Shown: positions 1 through 8,880, counted from the stretch's first letter. The stretch is DNA of 64,000 bases from Actinacidiphila alni (GCF_900112845.1 NZ_FONG01000012.1:62001-126000), one strand, 5' to 3'. The notes: a model not told the origin generated them from the sequence alone. Numbers and translations are program-made.

Positions 1-112
1 TTCTTCCCCGCCAAGGGTGAACCCGGCCTCCCCCGGCCCCCCGCAAACCCTGTCCAACCCACCCCCTCCAACCTGCTACTGTTCTACCCGTCGCCACCAC
101 AACGGCGACGCC

Positions 113-184
113 GCCCCCGTAGCTCAGGGGATAGAGCAACGGCCTCCGGAGCCGTGTGCGCAGGTTCGAATCCTGCCGGGGGCA
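113..184 (+). tRNA. tRNA-Arg (anticodon CCG)
   Basis: Arginine tRNA reading CGG codons. The cloverleaf is complete: the acceptor stem pairs 113-119 with 177-183, the discriminator is A184, the T arm spans 160-176 with a TTCGAAT loop, and the anticodon loop reads CTCCGGA. The 3' CCA is not encoded (CCC follows the discriminator), as is common in actinobacteria. tRNA genes are frequent landing sites of integrative elements, but no integrase or duplicated 3' end is visible in the window. Confidence 0.96.
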
Positions 185-201
185 CCCTGTATTGGGTGCC
201 A

Positions 202-243
202 AAAGACCCCGCCACCAGCGTCAACGCTGAGGTCGGGGTCTTT
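202..243 (+). terminator. Terminator after tRNA-Arg
   Basis: A 10-bp perfect outer stem (202-211 with 234-243) encloses a second small hairpin (CAGCG/CGCTG, 216-229). It is A-rich on the left and ends in TTT on the right, so it fits a factor-independent terminator closing the tRNA transcript. A separate 7-bp hairpin (181-187 with 194-200) lies just upstream and overlaps the tRNA 3' end. Confidence 0.75.
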
Positions 244-363
244 GCGTATGCGCAGCCGCACGCGGCCCGCCGCAGCCGTTTGCCAGTGATCACGTAATGA
301 CGACGTAATGATCTTGAGGGCTCTCTCCGCAGGTCACGAGGAGCCGGCGGACATCCCTTCAGG

Positions 364-687
364 TCACGGCGAGAAGCCGTCCGACTGATCCAGATGGAAC
401 AGCAACCCATGTGTTTCGGGCGTCCAGCCGCACATGACGGCGGCCTGCACGGCAGCGGCGACGTCTGACGGGAGCACAGGCTTCCCCGGCAAAGAGATCA
501 CGTTTCGCATGTGCGGCTGATCCGTTCTGACTGTGAGGAGTGCACCCGGGCGATCAGCGCGTTCGACCGTGTACGTGCAAAGCGTCCAGCCCATGAGCTG
601 GTCGTACGTCGGTCTGCGCCGCAGTCGCCATCGATAGGTCACGCCATCGACCACGATCCGTCGCGAACCCTTTTCCACCCGCGCCAT
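364..687 (-). CDS. Conserved hypothetical protein, 107 aa
   Basis: Small cytoplasmic protein of unknown function. It opens with a basic segment carrying VDGVTYRWRLRRRPTY and ends in a segment with GWTPETHG; this layout resembles a small-protein family that I recall only as hypothetical proteins in Streptomyces. There is no signal peptide, membrane segment or recognised catalytic motif. The ATG at 687 is chosen because the family-like sequence begins there; the open frame continues upstream without meaningful protein. It lies downstream of, and on the same strand as, the HTH/membrane protein gene, separated by 284 bases in which I see no gene. Confidence 0.72.
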   Translation of the reverse strand: MARVEKGSRRIVVDGVTYRWRLRRRPTYDQLMGWTLCTYTVERADRPGALLTVRTDQPHMRNVISLPGKPVLPSDVAAAVQAAVMCGWTPETHGLLFHLDQSDGFSP

Positions 688-971
688 GCGCCCCCTCAGC
701 GGCGCTGACACTAGCGGATCACGCACGAGGCAACGATTGGTTTCCGTGGAGGCCGAAGGATGCTTCAGCGTCTGTCGAAGCTCCGACCAGCACGAACCGC
801 ACTTCGTGGTTCTCCCGCTGCTGGAAGCCGATCCGGTGATGCGTCTCGCCGGAATCGGTCGAGGCGATGCCGGCAGAGGCCCCGTAGCAGAGGCAGCCCG
901 AGAGCGACTGCGGCCGTCGACCGCGCGGCGCCGGTCGATGCGACCGTCGTGGCGGACGCCGGTCAGGCGGT

Positions 972-1847
972 TTACGTGCACCTGCGCAAGCCCAGGGTTC
1001 CCCGGGAATCGGCATCGACGTACACCTGGGAGAGATATCCGTGTCGCCCGTCCTTCCACAGGACGGAGTACCAGCGGTCGGAGGAGAAGGCGTACGGATT
1101 GCGCTCGATCCCGGCCGACGTGACGTCTTCGTTGGTGAGTTTCTCCCCCGTGCGCCAGCAGGACACGACGACCTTCGCGCCGCTCCACATCTCCGTACCA
1201 GCCACCTCGCAGCCTCGGGCCGCGCACCGGGAGACCGTCCGGGAGGAGAGGTAGACCGGGGTGGTGTCCTCGCTGAAGCCGGACGCTCCGAAGGCGACCT
1301 TGTTCTGGACGGTGGCGGAGGCGAAATCCACGGAAGGGGACTTGTGGCCCGAGTACAGCAGTGCCGCCGTCGTGGCCAGCGCGGCGAGGCCGCAGCTGGC
1401 CAGGGCGAGTAATCGGGTGCGCAGGCGCCAACGCGATTCCGCGGACACCGCGGTACCCGGCGGCACGGTGTCGCCTTCCTGTGCCGCGTCCCGGACGGCC
1501 GGCGGACCGGGGGGACCCGACGGCTGCCCGAGGTCAGTCGCCTCGGCGACGGTCGGCGCCACTCTCCCCGTATCGGCGGCCTCGGCAACTGCCCGGTGCG
1601 CATGGAGCCAATGGGCCCGCCACTCCTCGACGTCCGCTCCGCACGCGGTCGCGAAGGCGATGGCGACATCGAGCGTGGGCAACCGGCGTCCGGCACAAGC
1701 CTCTTGCAGCGTGCTCACGGAGTAATTGCTTCGAGCGGCAAGCTGGGTGTAGGTCAGGCCACGCGAGGCCCGCAGATCGCGCAGCCGCAGGGCGAAGTCG
1801 ATCAGCGGGGTGCCGTCAGGCTCCAGCGGGCGCTCGGGACGGGCCAT
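972..1847 (-). CDS. XRE-like HTH protein with TM anchor and extracellular domain
   Basis: Probable one-component membrane sensor. Residues about 16-80 form a lambda-repressor-type helix-turn-helix (RDLRASRGLTYTQLA, then YSVSTLQEA). A Pro-rich linker follows, then one membrane segment at about 145-166, then an outside domain of about 125 residues rich in Trp/Tyr with Cys residues and an ending (RWYSVLWKDGRHGYLSQVY) that looks SH3-like. The start has a strong AAGGAG five bases upstream of the ATG. The gene is divergent from the small secreted protein at 2120, whose mature part has the same flavour (CW...G...W..GYV). I infer that the outside domain senses a cell-surface signal; the ligand is unknown. 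Confidence 0.85.
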   Translation of the reverse strand: MARPERPLEPDGTPLIDFALRLRDLRASRGLTYTQLAARSNYSVSTLQEACAGRRLPTLDVAIAFATACGADVEEWRAHWLHAHRAVAEAADTGRVAPTVAEATDLGQPSGPPGPPAVRDAAQEGDTVPPGTAVSAESRWRLRTRLLALASCGLAALATTAALLYSGHKSPSVDFASATVQNKVAFGASGFSEDTTPVYLSSRTVSRCAARGCEVAGTEMWSGAKVVVSCWRTGEKLTNEDVTSAGIERNPYAFSSDRWYSVLWKDGRHGYLSQVYVDADSRGTLGLRRCT

Positions 1848-2119
1848 ATCCGCTCCTTCGGTTTTCCGGCTCTTACGGAAATCATCCTGTGTGTGGACCG
1901 GAAAAACGCCCCGAACTGCGGAAATACGCCGCAGTCCGTAGCGGGTTCTCCGGGATTCAATGGACTTCGTCCGCGACGTGATCCGGACTTCCGCCCCACG
2001 GCAACACTCCTTCTCGAGCCACTGCGGCCGACGTCAGCGGCGGCGCACAGTCCCGATCCCCGCGTCGTCGGACGCGACGAGGCCGCACCGAAGCCGCACT
2101 ACGAAGGAGACCTTCCGTC

Positions 2120-2500
2120 ATGAACAACGCCACGACACGGTCCGGCAAGTCCGCCGCTCCCACGGCCTCACGCCCCGCCTCCTGGTACCGCCGGTCGGCC
2201 AGAGCTGCGGCGGCAGTCGCCACGATCGGCGTGCTGGCCCTGGGCGCACCGGCCGCGACAGCCGCGGGGAACACCTATGTCTGGGACGACGGCGCGAGTT
2301 CGGTCCCCATGTACTTCGCGCCCAACACCTCGGCGTCGAACGTGAAGATCTGGATGCCGAACGGCACCCGCTTCACCATGAACTGCTGGCTGGACAACGC
2401 AGGCCACCGCTGGTTCTACGGGCAGGAGTTCACTCACGGCTACTGGGGATACGTCACCTCAGGGCCGGTGCGGAACCAGACGGCGGTCGGGGGATGCTGA
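2120..2500 (+). CDS. Small secreted SH3-like protein
   Basis: A 126-residue exported protein. A long Sec signal with a twin-Arg-like basic start and a hydrophobic core ends near residue 49 (AATAA/GNTY). The mature part of about 77 residues is rich in Trp, Tyr and Asn, has two Cys (MNCWLD and the C-terminal GGC) and reads like a bacterial SH3-type fold. AAGGAGA lies about 10 bases before the ATG. It is transcribed divergently from the HTH membrane protein at 972-1847, whose extracellular domain looks related, so the two may form a ligand/sensor or regulated pair. No enzyme motif is seen. Confidence 0.8.
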   Translation: MNNATTRSGKSAAPTASRPASWYRRSARAAAAVATIGVLALGAPAATAAGNTYVWDDGASSVPMYFAPNTSASNVKIWMPNGTRFTMNCWLDNAGHRWFYGQEFTHGYWGYVTSGPVRNQTAVGGC

Positions 2501-2620
2501 CACGGCGGCCGACCGCGGGCCCGGTCACGGTCGTCCCCCGGTGGTCGGGCGGCGAGCGCGTCACGGCCGTCCCGCCACGGGTCGCCCACTCACCTCGTCC
2601 CGGACGGGGGGCACGGCACC

Positions 2621-3691
2621 GTGCGTGTACTGATCACCGGTGACCGGGGCTATCTCGGCACGGCCTTGCGCCGCCGCCTCCGGCGGACCGGGCACGAGGT
2701 CATCGGCCTGGACGCCGGATACTTCACCCTGGACGCCGTGGACCGCGGGAGAGATCTGCGAGACATCGGCCCGCACCAACTCGCCGGCTGTGACGCCGTG
2801 GTGAATCTGGCCGCGATATGCAACGACGCGTGCGGCGACCTCTCGGCGGACGTCACGGACGCCGTCAATCACCAGGCAGCCGTACGGCTCGCACAGCTCG
2901 CACGCGATGCCGGTGCAGCGCGCTTCGTCCAGGCGTCGTCGTGCAGCATCTACGGAGCCGGCGGCGCTACGGCCGTCGACGAATCCGGCACGCCGGCGCC
3001 GCGGACCGCATACGCCGCCAGCAAGCTGGACGCCGAGAAGGGGCTGGCCCGGCTCGCCGAACGGCATTTCACTCCGGTCATGCTGCGTTTCGCGACCCTG
3101 TACGGGCCGTCGCCCGCTTTCCGCAGCGACATCCTTCTCAACCGCATGGTCGGCACGGCAGTACGGTCCGGAGTCGTACGCGTCCACGGGGACGGAACGC
3201 TGCACCGCCCACTGCTGCACGTCGAGGATGCCGCCCGGGCAATCGAGACCGTGTTGTGCGCGGATACCGGCCTGCTCTCCGGCCAGGTCTACAACGTCGG
3301 TTCGAACGAGCACAATTACCGCATCGGTGACCTTGCCAAACAGGTCGTCGCGGTCCTCCCCGGAGCCCGAGTCGTGTACTCCGCGGCGGCCGACGACCGG
3401 AGTTACACCGTCCGTTTCGACAAATTCGGCCGGGCATTTCCCGATTGGAGTCCGGCCAACAGCCCCAGAACAGCCATCGCCCCGCTCGTCGACGCCCACG
3501 ACCGATTGCGTGCCGCAGCCGGTACGGGCCCGATCGAGGCCACCGGGACTTCCCTACTCCCCCCGGTCGGGAATTCGGCCCCGGACGAGGACTGGAGTAC
3601 GAGCGACCGGCGGAACCATCTGGTGAAGCTCCGCTCGCTCGGGCTGATCACTCCGGACTTCCGCTGGTCGGCAGCCGTCTCCGGGCCCTGA
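2621..3691 (+). CDS. NAD-dependent epimerase/dehydratase (extended SDR)
   Basis: Extended short-chain dehydrogenase/reductase, most likely acting on a nucleotide sugar. The N terminus carries the TGxxGxxG Rossmann motif (TGDRGYLG), followed by DAVVNLAAI, SSCSIYG (catalytic Ser), and YAASK (catalytic Tyr and Lys). The C-terminal substrate domain has VHGDGTLHRPLLHVEDAA, as in sugar-nucleotide epimerases. The size (356 aa) is normal. The start is GTG, preceded by a G-rich stretch 10-15 bases upstream. It stands alone: no glycosyltransferase or sugar genes adjoin it, and the next gene is a STAND ATPase 129 bases downstream. Substrate not predictable. Confidence 0.88.
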   Translation: MRVLITGDRGYLGTALRRRLRRTGHEVIGLDAGYFTLDAVDRGRDLRDIGPHQLAGCDAVVNLAAICNDACGDLSADVTDAVNHQAAVRLAQLARDAGAARFVQASSCSIYGAGGATAVDESGTPAPRTAYAASKLDAEKGLARLAERHFTPVMLRFATLYGPSPAFRSDILLNRMVGTAVRSGVVRVHGDGTLHRPLLHVEDAARAIETVLCADTGLLSGQVYNVGSNEHNYRIGDLAKQVVAVLPGARVVYSAAADDRSYTVRFDKFGRAFPDWSPANSPRTAIAPLVDAHDRLRAAAGTGPIEATGTSLLPPVGNSAPDEDWSTSDRRNHLVKLRSLGLITPDFRWSAAVSGP

Positions 3692-3820
3692 CCGCACACA
3701 GCCCGGCCTCGACCGCGCGGCCCGTTCCCACCCCGTCGCCGTTTCCGTCCGCCTCTTCCACGACCACCTACCGACATCGCGTTCCGCTCTTTCCCCTTTC
3801 CTCTTTGGAGCAGGCCGGCC

Positions 3821-6238
3821 ATGGATCCGGAATTGGTCACACTCACCGCGAGCGCGGCGTCGGCGGTGGCCGGCGCCATGGCCACCGACAGCTGGGCTGC
3901 CGTCAAGAGCCGGATCGTCGGCCTCTGGCGGCGGTACCAGCCGGAGCAGGCCGACGAGGTCGCCACCGCCCTCGACCGGGACACAGCACGCCTCACCGGC
4001 CCAGACGGGGCGTCGCACGTCCCCGGTCCGACCGACGAGGTCGCGGAGCAGTGGACGCGCAGGCTAACGGCCTTGCTCGCAGGGCATCCCGAGGCTGCGG
4101 CAGCTCTCACCGAGCTGATGGGCCGTCCCGGCGGTCCCCCGTCGGCCGTCATACCCCATCAGCTACCGGGCGCCATGGTGACGTTCGTCGGCCGCACCGG
4201 GGCGATTGCCACACTCGACACGCTGCTGGAGGACCCGGACCAGGACGTGGTCACGCCAGACGGGCAGCACGGACACGCGGTGGTCGTCGCCGTCGACGGC
4301 GCGCCCGGCATCGGCAAGACCACACTCGCCGTCCACTGGGCTCACATGGCCGCCGACCGCTTTCCCGACGGACAGCTCTATGTCAATCTGCACGGCTACG
4401 CACCGTCCACCGCACCGCTGGAACCGCGCGACGCCATCCGCGGCTTCCTCGACGCCCTCGGCGTATCGCCCCAAGCGGTACCCGTCACCGAAGCCGCGCA
4501 GGCCGGGCTCTACCGCAGCCTGCTGGCGCACCGCCGGCTGCTCATCGTGCTGGACAACGCCCGCGACACCGATCAGGTACGTCCCCTGCTGCCCGGCGGC
4601 TCCGGCTGCCGGGTACTCGTCACCAGTCGCAGTCGACTCACCGGACTCGCCGCCACGGACGGTGCGCGCCTGGTGACCCTTGGCCTGCTGAGCACGGACG
4701 AGGCACGCCAGATTCTCCGGCAGCACCTCGGCACGGCCAGGGTCGGGGCCGAGCCGGCCGCGGTCGCGGCGCTGCTCGACCGGTGCGCCTGCCTGCCGCT
4801 GTCCCTCAGCGTCGTTGGTGCGCGGGCCGCAACCGAGGAACATCTGACGCTGGGCGACCTGGCCGCTGAGCTGAACGACGCGGAACAGCTCCTGGACGCA
4901 CTGCACGCCGGGGACTCCGCCTCTGACGTACGGGCGGTGTTCTCGTGGTCCTACCGAAGACTTTCCAGTCCGTCTGCGCGTCTGTTTCGGCTCTTGGGGC
5001 TGCCCGCCGGGCCGGACATCGCTCTGCCCGCCGTCGCCAGCCTGTCCGGGCTGCCGCGCAGGTCGGCTCGGCGCGTGCTCGGCGACCTCGTCGACGCGCA
5101 TCTCGTCACCCGTAAGGGCCCCGGGCGGTACGACTTCCACGACCTGCTGCGCGCCTACGCCGCCGAGCGCGCCGAACTGACCGACCCTGAGCCCGACCGC
5201 CAGGCGGCGCTCCACCGGCTCGTCTCGCACTACCTCCACACGACGTCACGCGCCGCGCGGCTGGTCAATCCGCACCAAGAGCCGGCCGACCTGACACGGC
5301 CGATGCCGGGAGTCGTACCCGAGGACTTCTCCGGCTACGATGCGGCGGTCGCCTGGTGCGAGGCCGAGCGCGCCGTACTGATCGGCACCGTTGCCCAAGC
5401 CGTCCGCGTCGGCCTTTTCGCGGAAGGGTGGCGACTGGCCAGGTGCCTGACTGATGTCCTGGACCGCCAGGGGCACTGGCACGATCAACTGCGGGTCCAG
5501 ACCCTCGGGTTGGAGGCCGCCGACCGGCTCGGTGATCCGCTCGGCCAGGCGCACGGTTGCCGCGGGCTCGCTCACGCCCTGACCAGACTGGGCCGTTTCG
5601 AGGACGCCGAGCCACTCTACCGTCGGGCCATCGCCTGCTTCTCCAGCCTCGGCCTGCTCGCTCGCGAGGCCGGGGTCGAACTCGACCTGGCCTGGATGTG
5701 GGAGGAGAATGCCGGAGCGTACGACCTTGCCCTGCGGCAAGCCCGCAGGGCGCTCGACCTGTACACGGAGACCGGTGACGAGGTGGGCCGGGCGCGGGCG
5801 CTGAACGCGGTCGGCTGGTACCAGACACTCGGTGGGGATCACGAAGCCGCGCTGCGGAACTGCGAGCGCGCCCTCGCCCTGCTGCGGACCCTCGATGTGC
5901 CGCATGACGAGGCATACACGCTGGAAAGCCTCGGCCACGCCCATCAGCACCTGGGCCACTTCGCGTCAGCGGCCGAAAACTACCGTGCATCTCTGTCTGT
6001 CTTCCACCGCCTCGGGGACTCCCTCTACGAGGCGACCATCCACATCCGCCTCGGTGATCTGCACATCGAGGGCGGCGACACCGCGTCGGCGGCCGAGGAG
6101 TGGCACCGCGCCCTGATGCTCCTGGAGCCGCTTCAGCACCCGCAAGCGGCAGGCGTCCGGGAGCGGCTGGCACGTCTGTCCCAGGGCTCCTCGCGGCGGC
6201 ACCGTCCAAGGGCAGGACGGACGCCCCTGACCACCTGA
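3821..6238 (+). CDS. NB-ARC / TPR STAND ATPase
   Basis: An 805-residue signal-transduction ATPase of the STAND class. Residues 1-110 form a small helical N-terminal domain (possible effector-associated domain) without enzyme motifs. NB-ARC follows: Walker A GAPGIGKTTL near 161-170, Walker B LLIVLDN near 240, and an LVTSRSRL sensor segment. A winged-helix-like region contains FHDLLRAYAAE. TPR-type helical repeats run from about 545 to 790. Unlike SARP regulators it has no N-terminal DNA-binding domain. Such proteins act as ligand-triggered switches, some in antiphage defence and others in regulation; nothing here decides which. It has its own unit, with a 129-base gap before it. Confidence 0.9.
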   Translation: MDPELVTLTASAASAVAGAMATDSWAAVKSRIVGLWRRYQPEQADEVATALDRDTARLTGPDGASHVPGPTDEVAEQWTRRLTALLAGHPEAAAALTELMGRPGGPPSAVIPHQLPGAMVTFVGRTGAIATLDTLLEDPDQDVVTPDGQHGHAVVVAVDGAPGIGKTTLAVHWAHMAADRFPDGQLYVNLHGYAPSTAPLEPRDAIRGFLDALGVSPQAVPVTEAAQAGLYRSLLAHRRLLIVLDNARDTDQVRPLLPGGSGCRVLVTSRSRLTGLAATDGARLVTLGLLSTDEARQILRQHLGTARVGAEPAAVAALLDRCACLPLSLSVVGARAATEEHLTLGDLAAELNDAEQLLDALHAGDSASDVRAVFSWSYRRLSSPSARLFRLLGLPAGPDIALPAVASLSGLPRRSARRVLGDLVDAHLVTRKGPGRYDFHDLLRAYAAERAELTDPEPDRQAALHRLVSHYLHTTSRAARLVNPHQEPADLTRPMPGVVPEDFSGYDAAVAWCEAERAVLIGTVAQAVRVGLFAEGWRLARCLTDVLDRQGHWHDQLRVQTLGLEAADRLGDPLGQAHGCRGLAHALTRLGRFEDAEPLYRRAIACFSSLGLLAREAGVELDLAWMWEENAGAYDLALRQARRALDLYTETGDEVGRARALNAVGWYQTLGGDHEAALRNCERALALLRTLDVPHDEAYTLESLGHAHQHLGHFASAAENYRASLSVFHRLGDSLYEATIHIRLGDLHIEGGDTASAAEEWHRALMLLEPLQHPQAAGVRERLARLSQGSSRRHRPRAGRTPLTT

Positions 6239-6557
6239 CGCTGGGGATGCGGAACCGCGGGCCTGAACGGGGCGCGCGCCGCGCGGAGTTCGACCGATCA
6301 CGGAGAACCGCTGCGGCTCGTCACGTCAAAAAAGGGCTGTCGGGGACGACCGCTTCGGCGATATCGGCCGCCCGGCCGGGGGCGGCATTTCAGCGGAAGT
6401 TCAGTCGCCGCCGAACATGCGGCCTACGGGACCGACGCCTTTCCGCCGCCTGCGCCGACGCGGTGGCTCGTGGACGAGATCATCGCGCCGGCGGACAGCG
6501 GGGCCGGGAATGCGTGACGCCTCCCACGGCCCCCGTCGGCACGCGGATCGACGCGGT
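6239..6557 (+). other. Convergent intergenic region, no gene seen
   Basis: This 319-base stretch lies between the STAND ATPase and the minus-strand microprotein gene. I see no plausible CDS and no strong hairpin followed by a T-run; it contains one short A6G3 stretch. Confidence 0.5.
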
Positions 6558-6737
6558 TCAGCGCAGTGTGACGACCAGCGTCGCGGCGAGAATGAGCAGG
6601 ACGGCAGCCGCGAGCAGGACGCCGCGGGTGAGCTGAAGAAGGCCGTCGGGACGGCGGTGGGTTGCGGCGTGAGCGTGATGGTGATGCGGGCCGCGGTGGC
6701 TGTGGCTGCTGGGGCTGTGCGTTTCCGTGTAAGCCAT
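6558..6737 (-). CDS. His-rich single-pass membrane microprotein, 59 aa
   Basis: Too short to stand out among overlapping frames, but coherent. An N-terminal part rich in His and Ser (SSHSHRGPHHHHAHAATH, roughly residues 10-27) precedes LLQLTRG and a clear membrane segment (about residues 38-58, Leu/Ala/Val-rich) that ends two residues before the stop. The His cluster suggests binding of a transition metal or a pH-sensing role, but this is inference. The upstream AGAAG is a weak ribosome site. It lies alone between a STAND ATPase and a hypothetical gene. I do not recognise a named family. Confidence 0.6.
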   Translation of the reverse strand: MAYTETHSPSSHSHRGPHHHHAHAATHRRPDGLLQLTRGVLLAAAVLLILAATLVVTLR

Positions 6738-6781
6738 GGAGTTCTTCTGACCGTTCCGCGTCCGGGTAAAAGTCCCCTTTC

Positions 6782-6816
6782 GGGGGGGGGGACGCCCCGA
6801 GGCATGGCGGGGCGTC
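6782..6816 (-). terminator. G10 tract and GC-rich hairpin
   Basis: An uninterrupted run of ten G (6782-6791) abuts a perfect 9-bp stem (GACGCCCCG 6791-6799 with CGGGGCGTC 6808-6816). It lies just beyond the stop of the minus-strand gene at 6860 and before the microprotein start, so it is best read as the terminator of the upstream gene. Confidence 0.5.
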
Positions 6817-6859
6817 GCTGTCTACGGCACCACACGAACCCCGCGCGGCCGGATCCACG

Positions 6860-7417
6860 TCAGCGGATGTCGTCGGGGCCGCCTGAGAACCGCGCCTCCG
6901 TCGTCGCCGGGCTTTCGCCCAGGGTGCGGGCGATGGTGTCCCAGGAGACGAGGGCGCGGCGGGCGGCGTGGACGGCGGTGCGGGTGTGGGCGGGGGCGGA
7001 CTCTTCGAGGCGGGCGGCGGCGCGCAGGGCCGTGACGGGCTGGTGGCGGGAGAGGTCCTCGATACGGGCGCGCAGCGCGGTGAGCATCTGCTCGAGGTCG
7101 TACGGGATGGCGCCCTCGGTGGCGGTGACGTGGTACTCCCAGTCGGCGTAGGGGCCGGTGCGGGCGGCGGCGCCCTCGGTCGCCTCGTCGTCGCCCCGGG
7201 TGATGGGGTGGGTCTCGGCGCCGCGCCAGCCGCATACGCAGGCGCCCCTGACCCCGACGGCGCGGGGGCCGTCCGCGCCGTTGTAGGACCACCAGGGCTT
7301 TCTGCGGCCGGAGTCGTCGGCGCCCGCGGCGACCCGCGCCGGTTCGGCGCCGTCGGCCAGCACCGCCGCCACGTACCCGGTGTGGCGTCCGGTCTCGTCG
7401 ACCCATTCCATGTCCAT
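6860..7417 (-). CDS. Hypothetical protein, 185 aa
   Basis: Acidic soluble protein of unknown function. The N-terminal half contains WWSYNG and CVCGWRGAETHPI, with two Cys and a His that could form a small metal site. The C-terminal half is helical (LTALRARIEDLSRH, LVSWDTIARTLGESPATTEARF), the last segment resembling a helix-turn-helix. I chose the ATG at 7417 because GGAAGG sits seven bases upstream; the ATG at 7456 has no ribosome site. No signal or membrane segment. It is divergent from the LPMO gene; the two share a 297-base intergenic region. Confidence 0.7.
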   Translation of the reverse strand: MDMEWVDETGRHTGYVAAVLADGAEPARVAAGADDSGRRKPWWSYNGADGPRAVGVRGACVCGWRGAETHPITRGDDEATEGAAARTGPYADWEYHVTATEGAIPYDLEQMLTALRARIEDLSRHQPVTALRAAARLEESAPAHTRTAVHAARRALVSWDTIARTLGESPATTEARFSGGPDDIR

Positions 7418-7617
7418 GTCTGAGCCTTCCGCATCGGCAATGTCCGGCTCGTCCATGATGGTGCGCGCGGCGCCGCGGGCGCAGCCGTCCGGCAAAGCCG
7501 GCCGGCAACCGACGGCGCCGGTCGTCGACCGGCGAGGAGCCGGCGGCCCCGTCGCCCCGGAAGTGCCCTGTCGTCACAGGTGTTTACAGCTTCTCGATCC
7601 GCTGTTAGCTTCACGAA

Positions 7618-7631
7618 TGGGAGCGCTCCCA
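7618..7631. promoter_or_regulatory. CebR-type operator
   Basis: Perfect 14-bp palindrome TGGGAGCGCTCCCA. It matches the operator of CebR, the LacI-family cello-oligosaccharide repressor of Streptomyces. It lies 84 bases before the GTG of the LPMO gene, so LPMO expression is probably released by cellobiose or cellotriose. The 297-base region 7418-7714 that contains it holds no gene. Confidence 0.85.
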
Positions 7632-7714
7632 CAACCCGGCCGCGCCCCTCCCCCCACACCGCCCCGGCCGCGGTGGGCCGCGGTCCCGGGTCGGTACCCG
7701 GAAAGGTCACCCTT

Positions 7715-8842
7715 GTGAAGAGAAACTGGAAACTGTCCTTATCGGCCGTCTTCGGCCTGCTGTGCTCGGCCCTCGGAATCGTCTTCCTCGGCCAGGGCTC
7801 CGCGCAGGCGCACGGCGTCGCGATGGCGCCCGGGTCCCGGACGTACTTGTGCTACCAGGATGCTCGGACGGACACGGGCGCGCTGGAACCGACCAACCCG
7901 GCCTGTGCCGCGGCGGTCGCGCAGAGCGGGACGTCGTCGCTGTACAACTGGTTCGCGGTCCTCGACTCCAACGCGGCCGGCCGGGGCGAGGGTTACGTGC
8001 CGGACGGCAAGATCTGCAGCGCGGGCGACAAGTCGCCGTACAACTTCACCGGCTACAACGCGGCCCGGGACGACTGGCCGCGGACCCACCTGACGTCCGG
8101 CGCGACGATCCAGCTGCAGTACAGCAACTGGGCCGCGCACCCGGGCACGTTCCGCGTGTACGTGACCAAGCAGGGCTGGTCCCCGACCACCCCGCTGGCG
8201 TGGGCGGACCTCGAGCAGATCGGCAACGCGACCAACCCGCCCGCGGTGGGTTCGCCGGGCACGGACGGCGGCCACTACTACTGGGACCAGGCGCTGCCCT
8301 CCGGCCGGAGCGGTGACGCGCTGCTCTTCATCCAGTGGGTCCGCTCGGACAGCAACGAGAACTTCTTCTCGTGCTCCGACATCGCCTTCGACGGCGGCAA
8401 CGGCGAGGTGACCGGGATCCACAACGGCGGTACGACCACCGGTGGTACGAGCACCGGCGGCACCACCGACGGCGGTACGACCAACGCCGGCACCACCAAC
8501 GGCGGGACCACTACCGGCGGCACCGACCCGGGCTCCTGCATGGCCATGTACTCCGTGACCAACGCCTGGAGCGGCGGGTTCCAGGGCCAGGTCGAGGTCA
8601 TGAACCACGGCACCACCGCGTCGAGCCACTGGAAGGTCAACTGGACACTCGGTAGCGGAACACAGATCACCAGCCTGTGGAACGGCACCCGGTCCACCAG
8701 CGGCAGCGACGTCAGCGTGACCAACGCCCCCTACAACGGCGCGATCCCACCGGACGGCGCTTCCACCACCTTCGGCTTCACGGCCGACTCGGCCTCGGGC
8801 AACAACCTCCCCGCCGGCTCCATCACCTGCACCTTCGCCTAG
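7715..8842 (+). CDS. Secreted AA10 lytic polysaccharide monooxygenase with CBM2
   Basis: Copper-dependent oxidative cleavage of crystalline polysaccharide, probably cellulose given the CebR box. Residues 1-32 are a signal peptide ending AQA, so the mature protein starts with His33, the first half of the copper His-brace (HGVAMAPGSRTYLCY). The AA10 domain runs to about residue 235. A Gly/Thr linker built from GGTT-type repeats follows, then a family 2 carbohydrate-binding module with conserved Trp residues (NAWSGGFQGQVEV, WNG). I chose the GTG at 7715, with GAAAGG eight bases upstream, because longer starts would bury the signal peptide. Confidence 0.93.
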   Translation: MKRNWKLSLSAVFGLLCSALGIVFLGQGSAQAHGVAMAPGSRTYLCYQDARTDTGALEPTNPACAAAVAQSGTSSLYNWFAVLDSNAAGRGEGYVPDGKICSAGDKSPYNFTGYNAARDDWPRTHLTSGATIQLQYSNWAAHPGTFRVYVTKQGWSPTTPLAWADLEQIGNATNPPAVGSPGTDGGHYYWDQALPSGRSGDALLFIQWVRSDSNENFFSCSDIAFDGGNGEVTGIHNGGTTTGGTSTGGTTDGGTTNAGTTNGGTTTGGTDPGSCMAMYSVTNAWSGGFQGQVEVMNHGTTASSHWKVNWTLGSGTQITSLWNGTRSTSGSDVSVTNAPYNGAIPPDGASTTFGFTADSASGNNLPAGSITCTFA

Positions 8843-8880
8843 CGCGCCTCCGCCTCCGCCTCCGACGCCACACCGGCGTC

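Noticed and set aside
113-6238. Integrated mobile element starting at the tRNA
   Set aside because: No integrase, excisionase, replication gene or repeat of the tRNA end was found, so an element cannot be supported.
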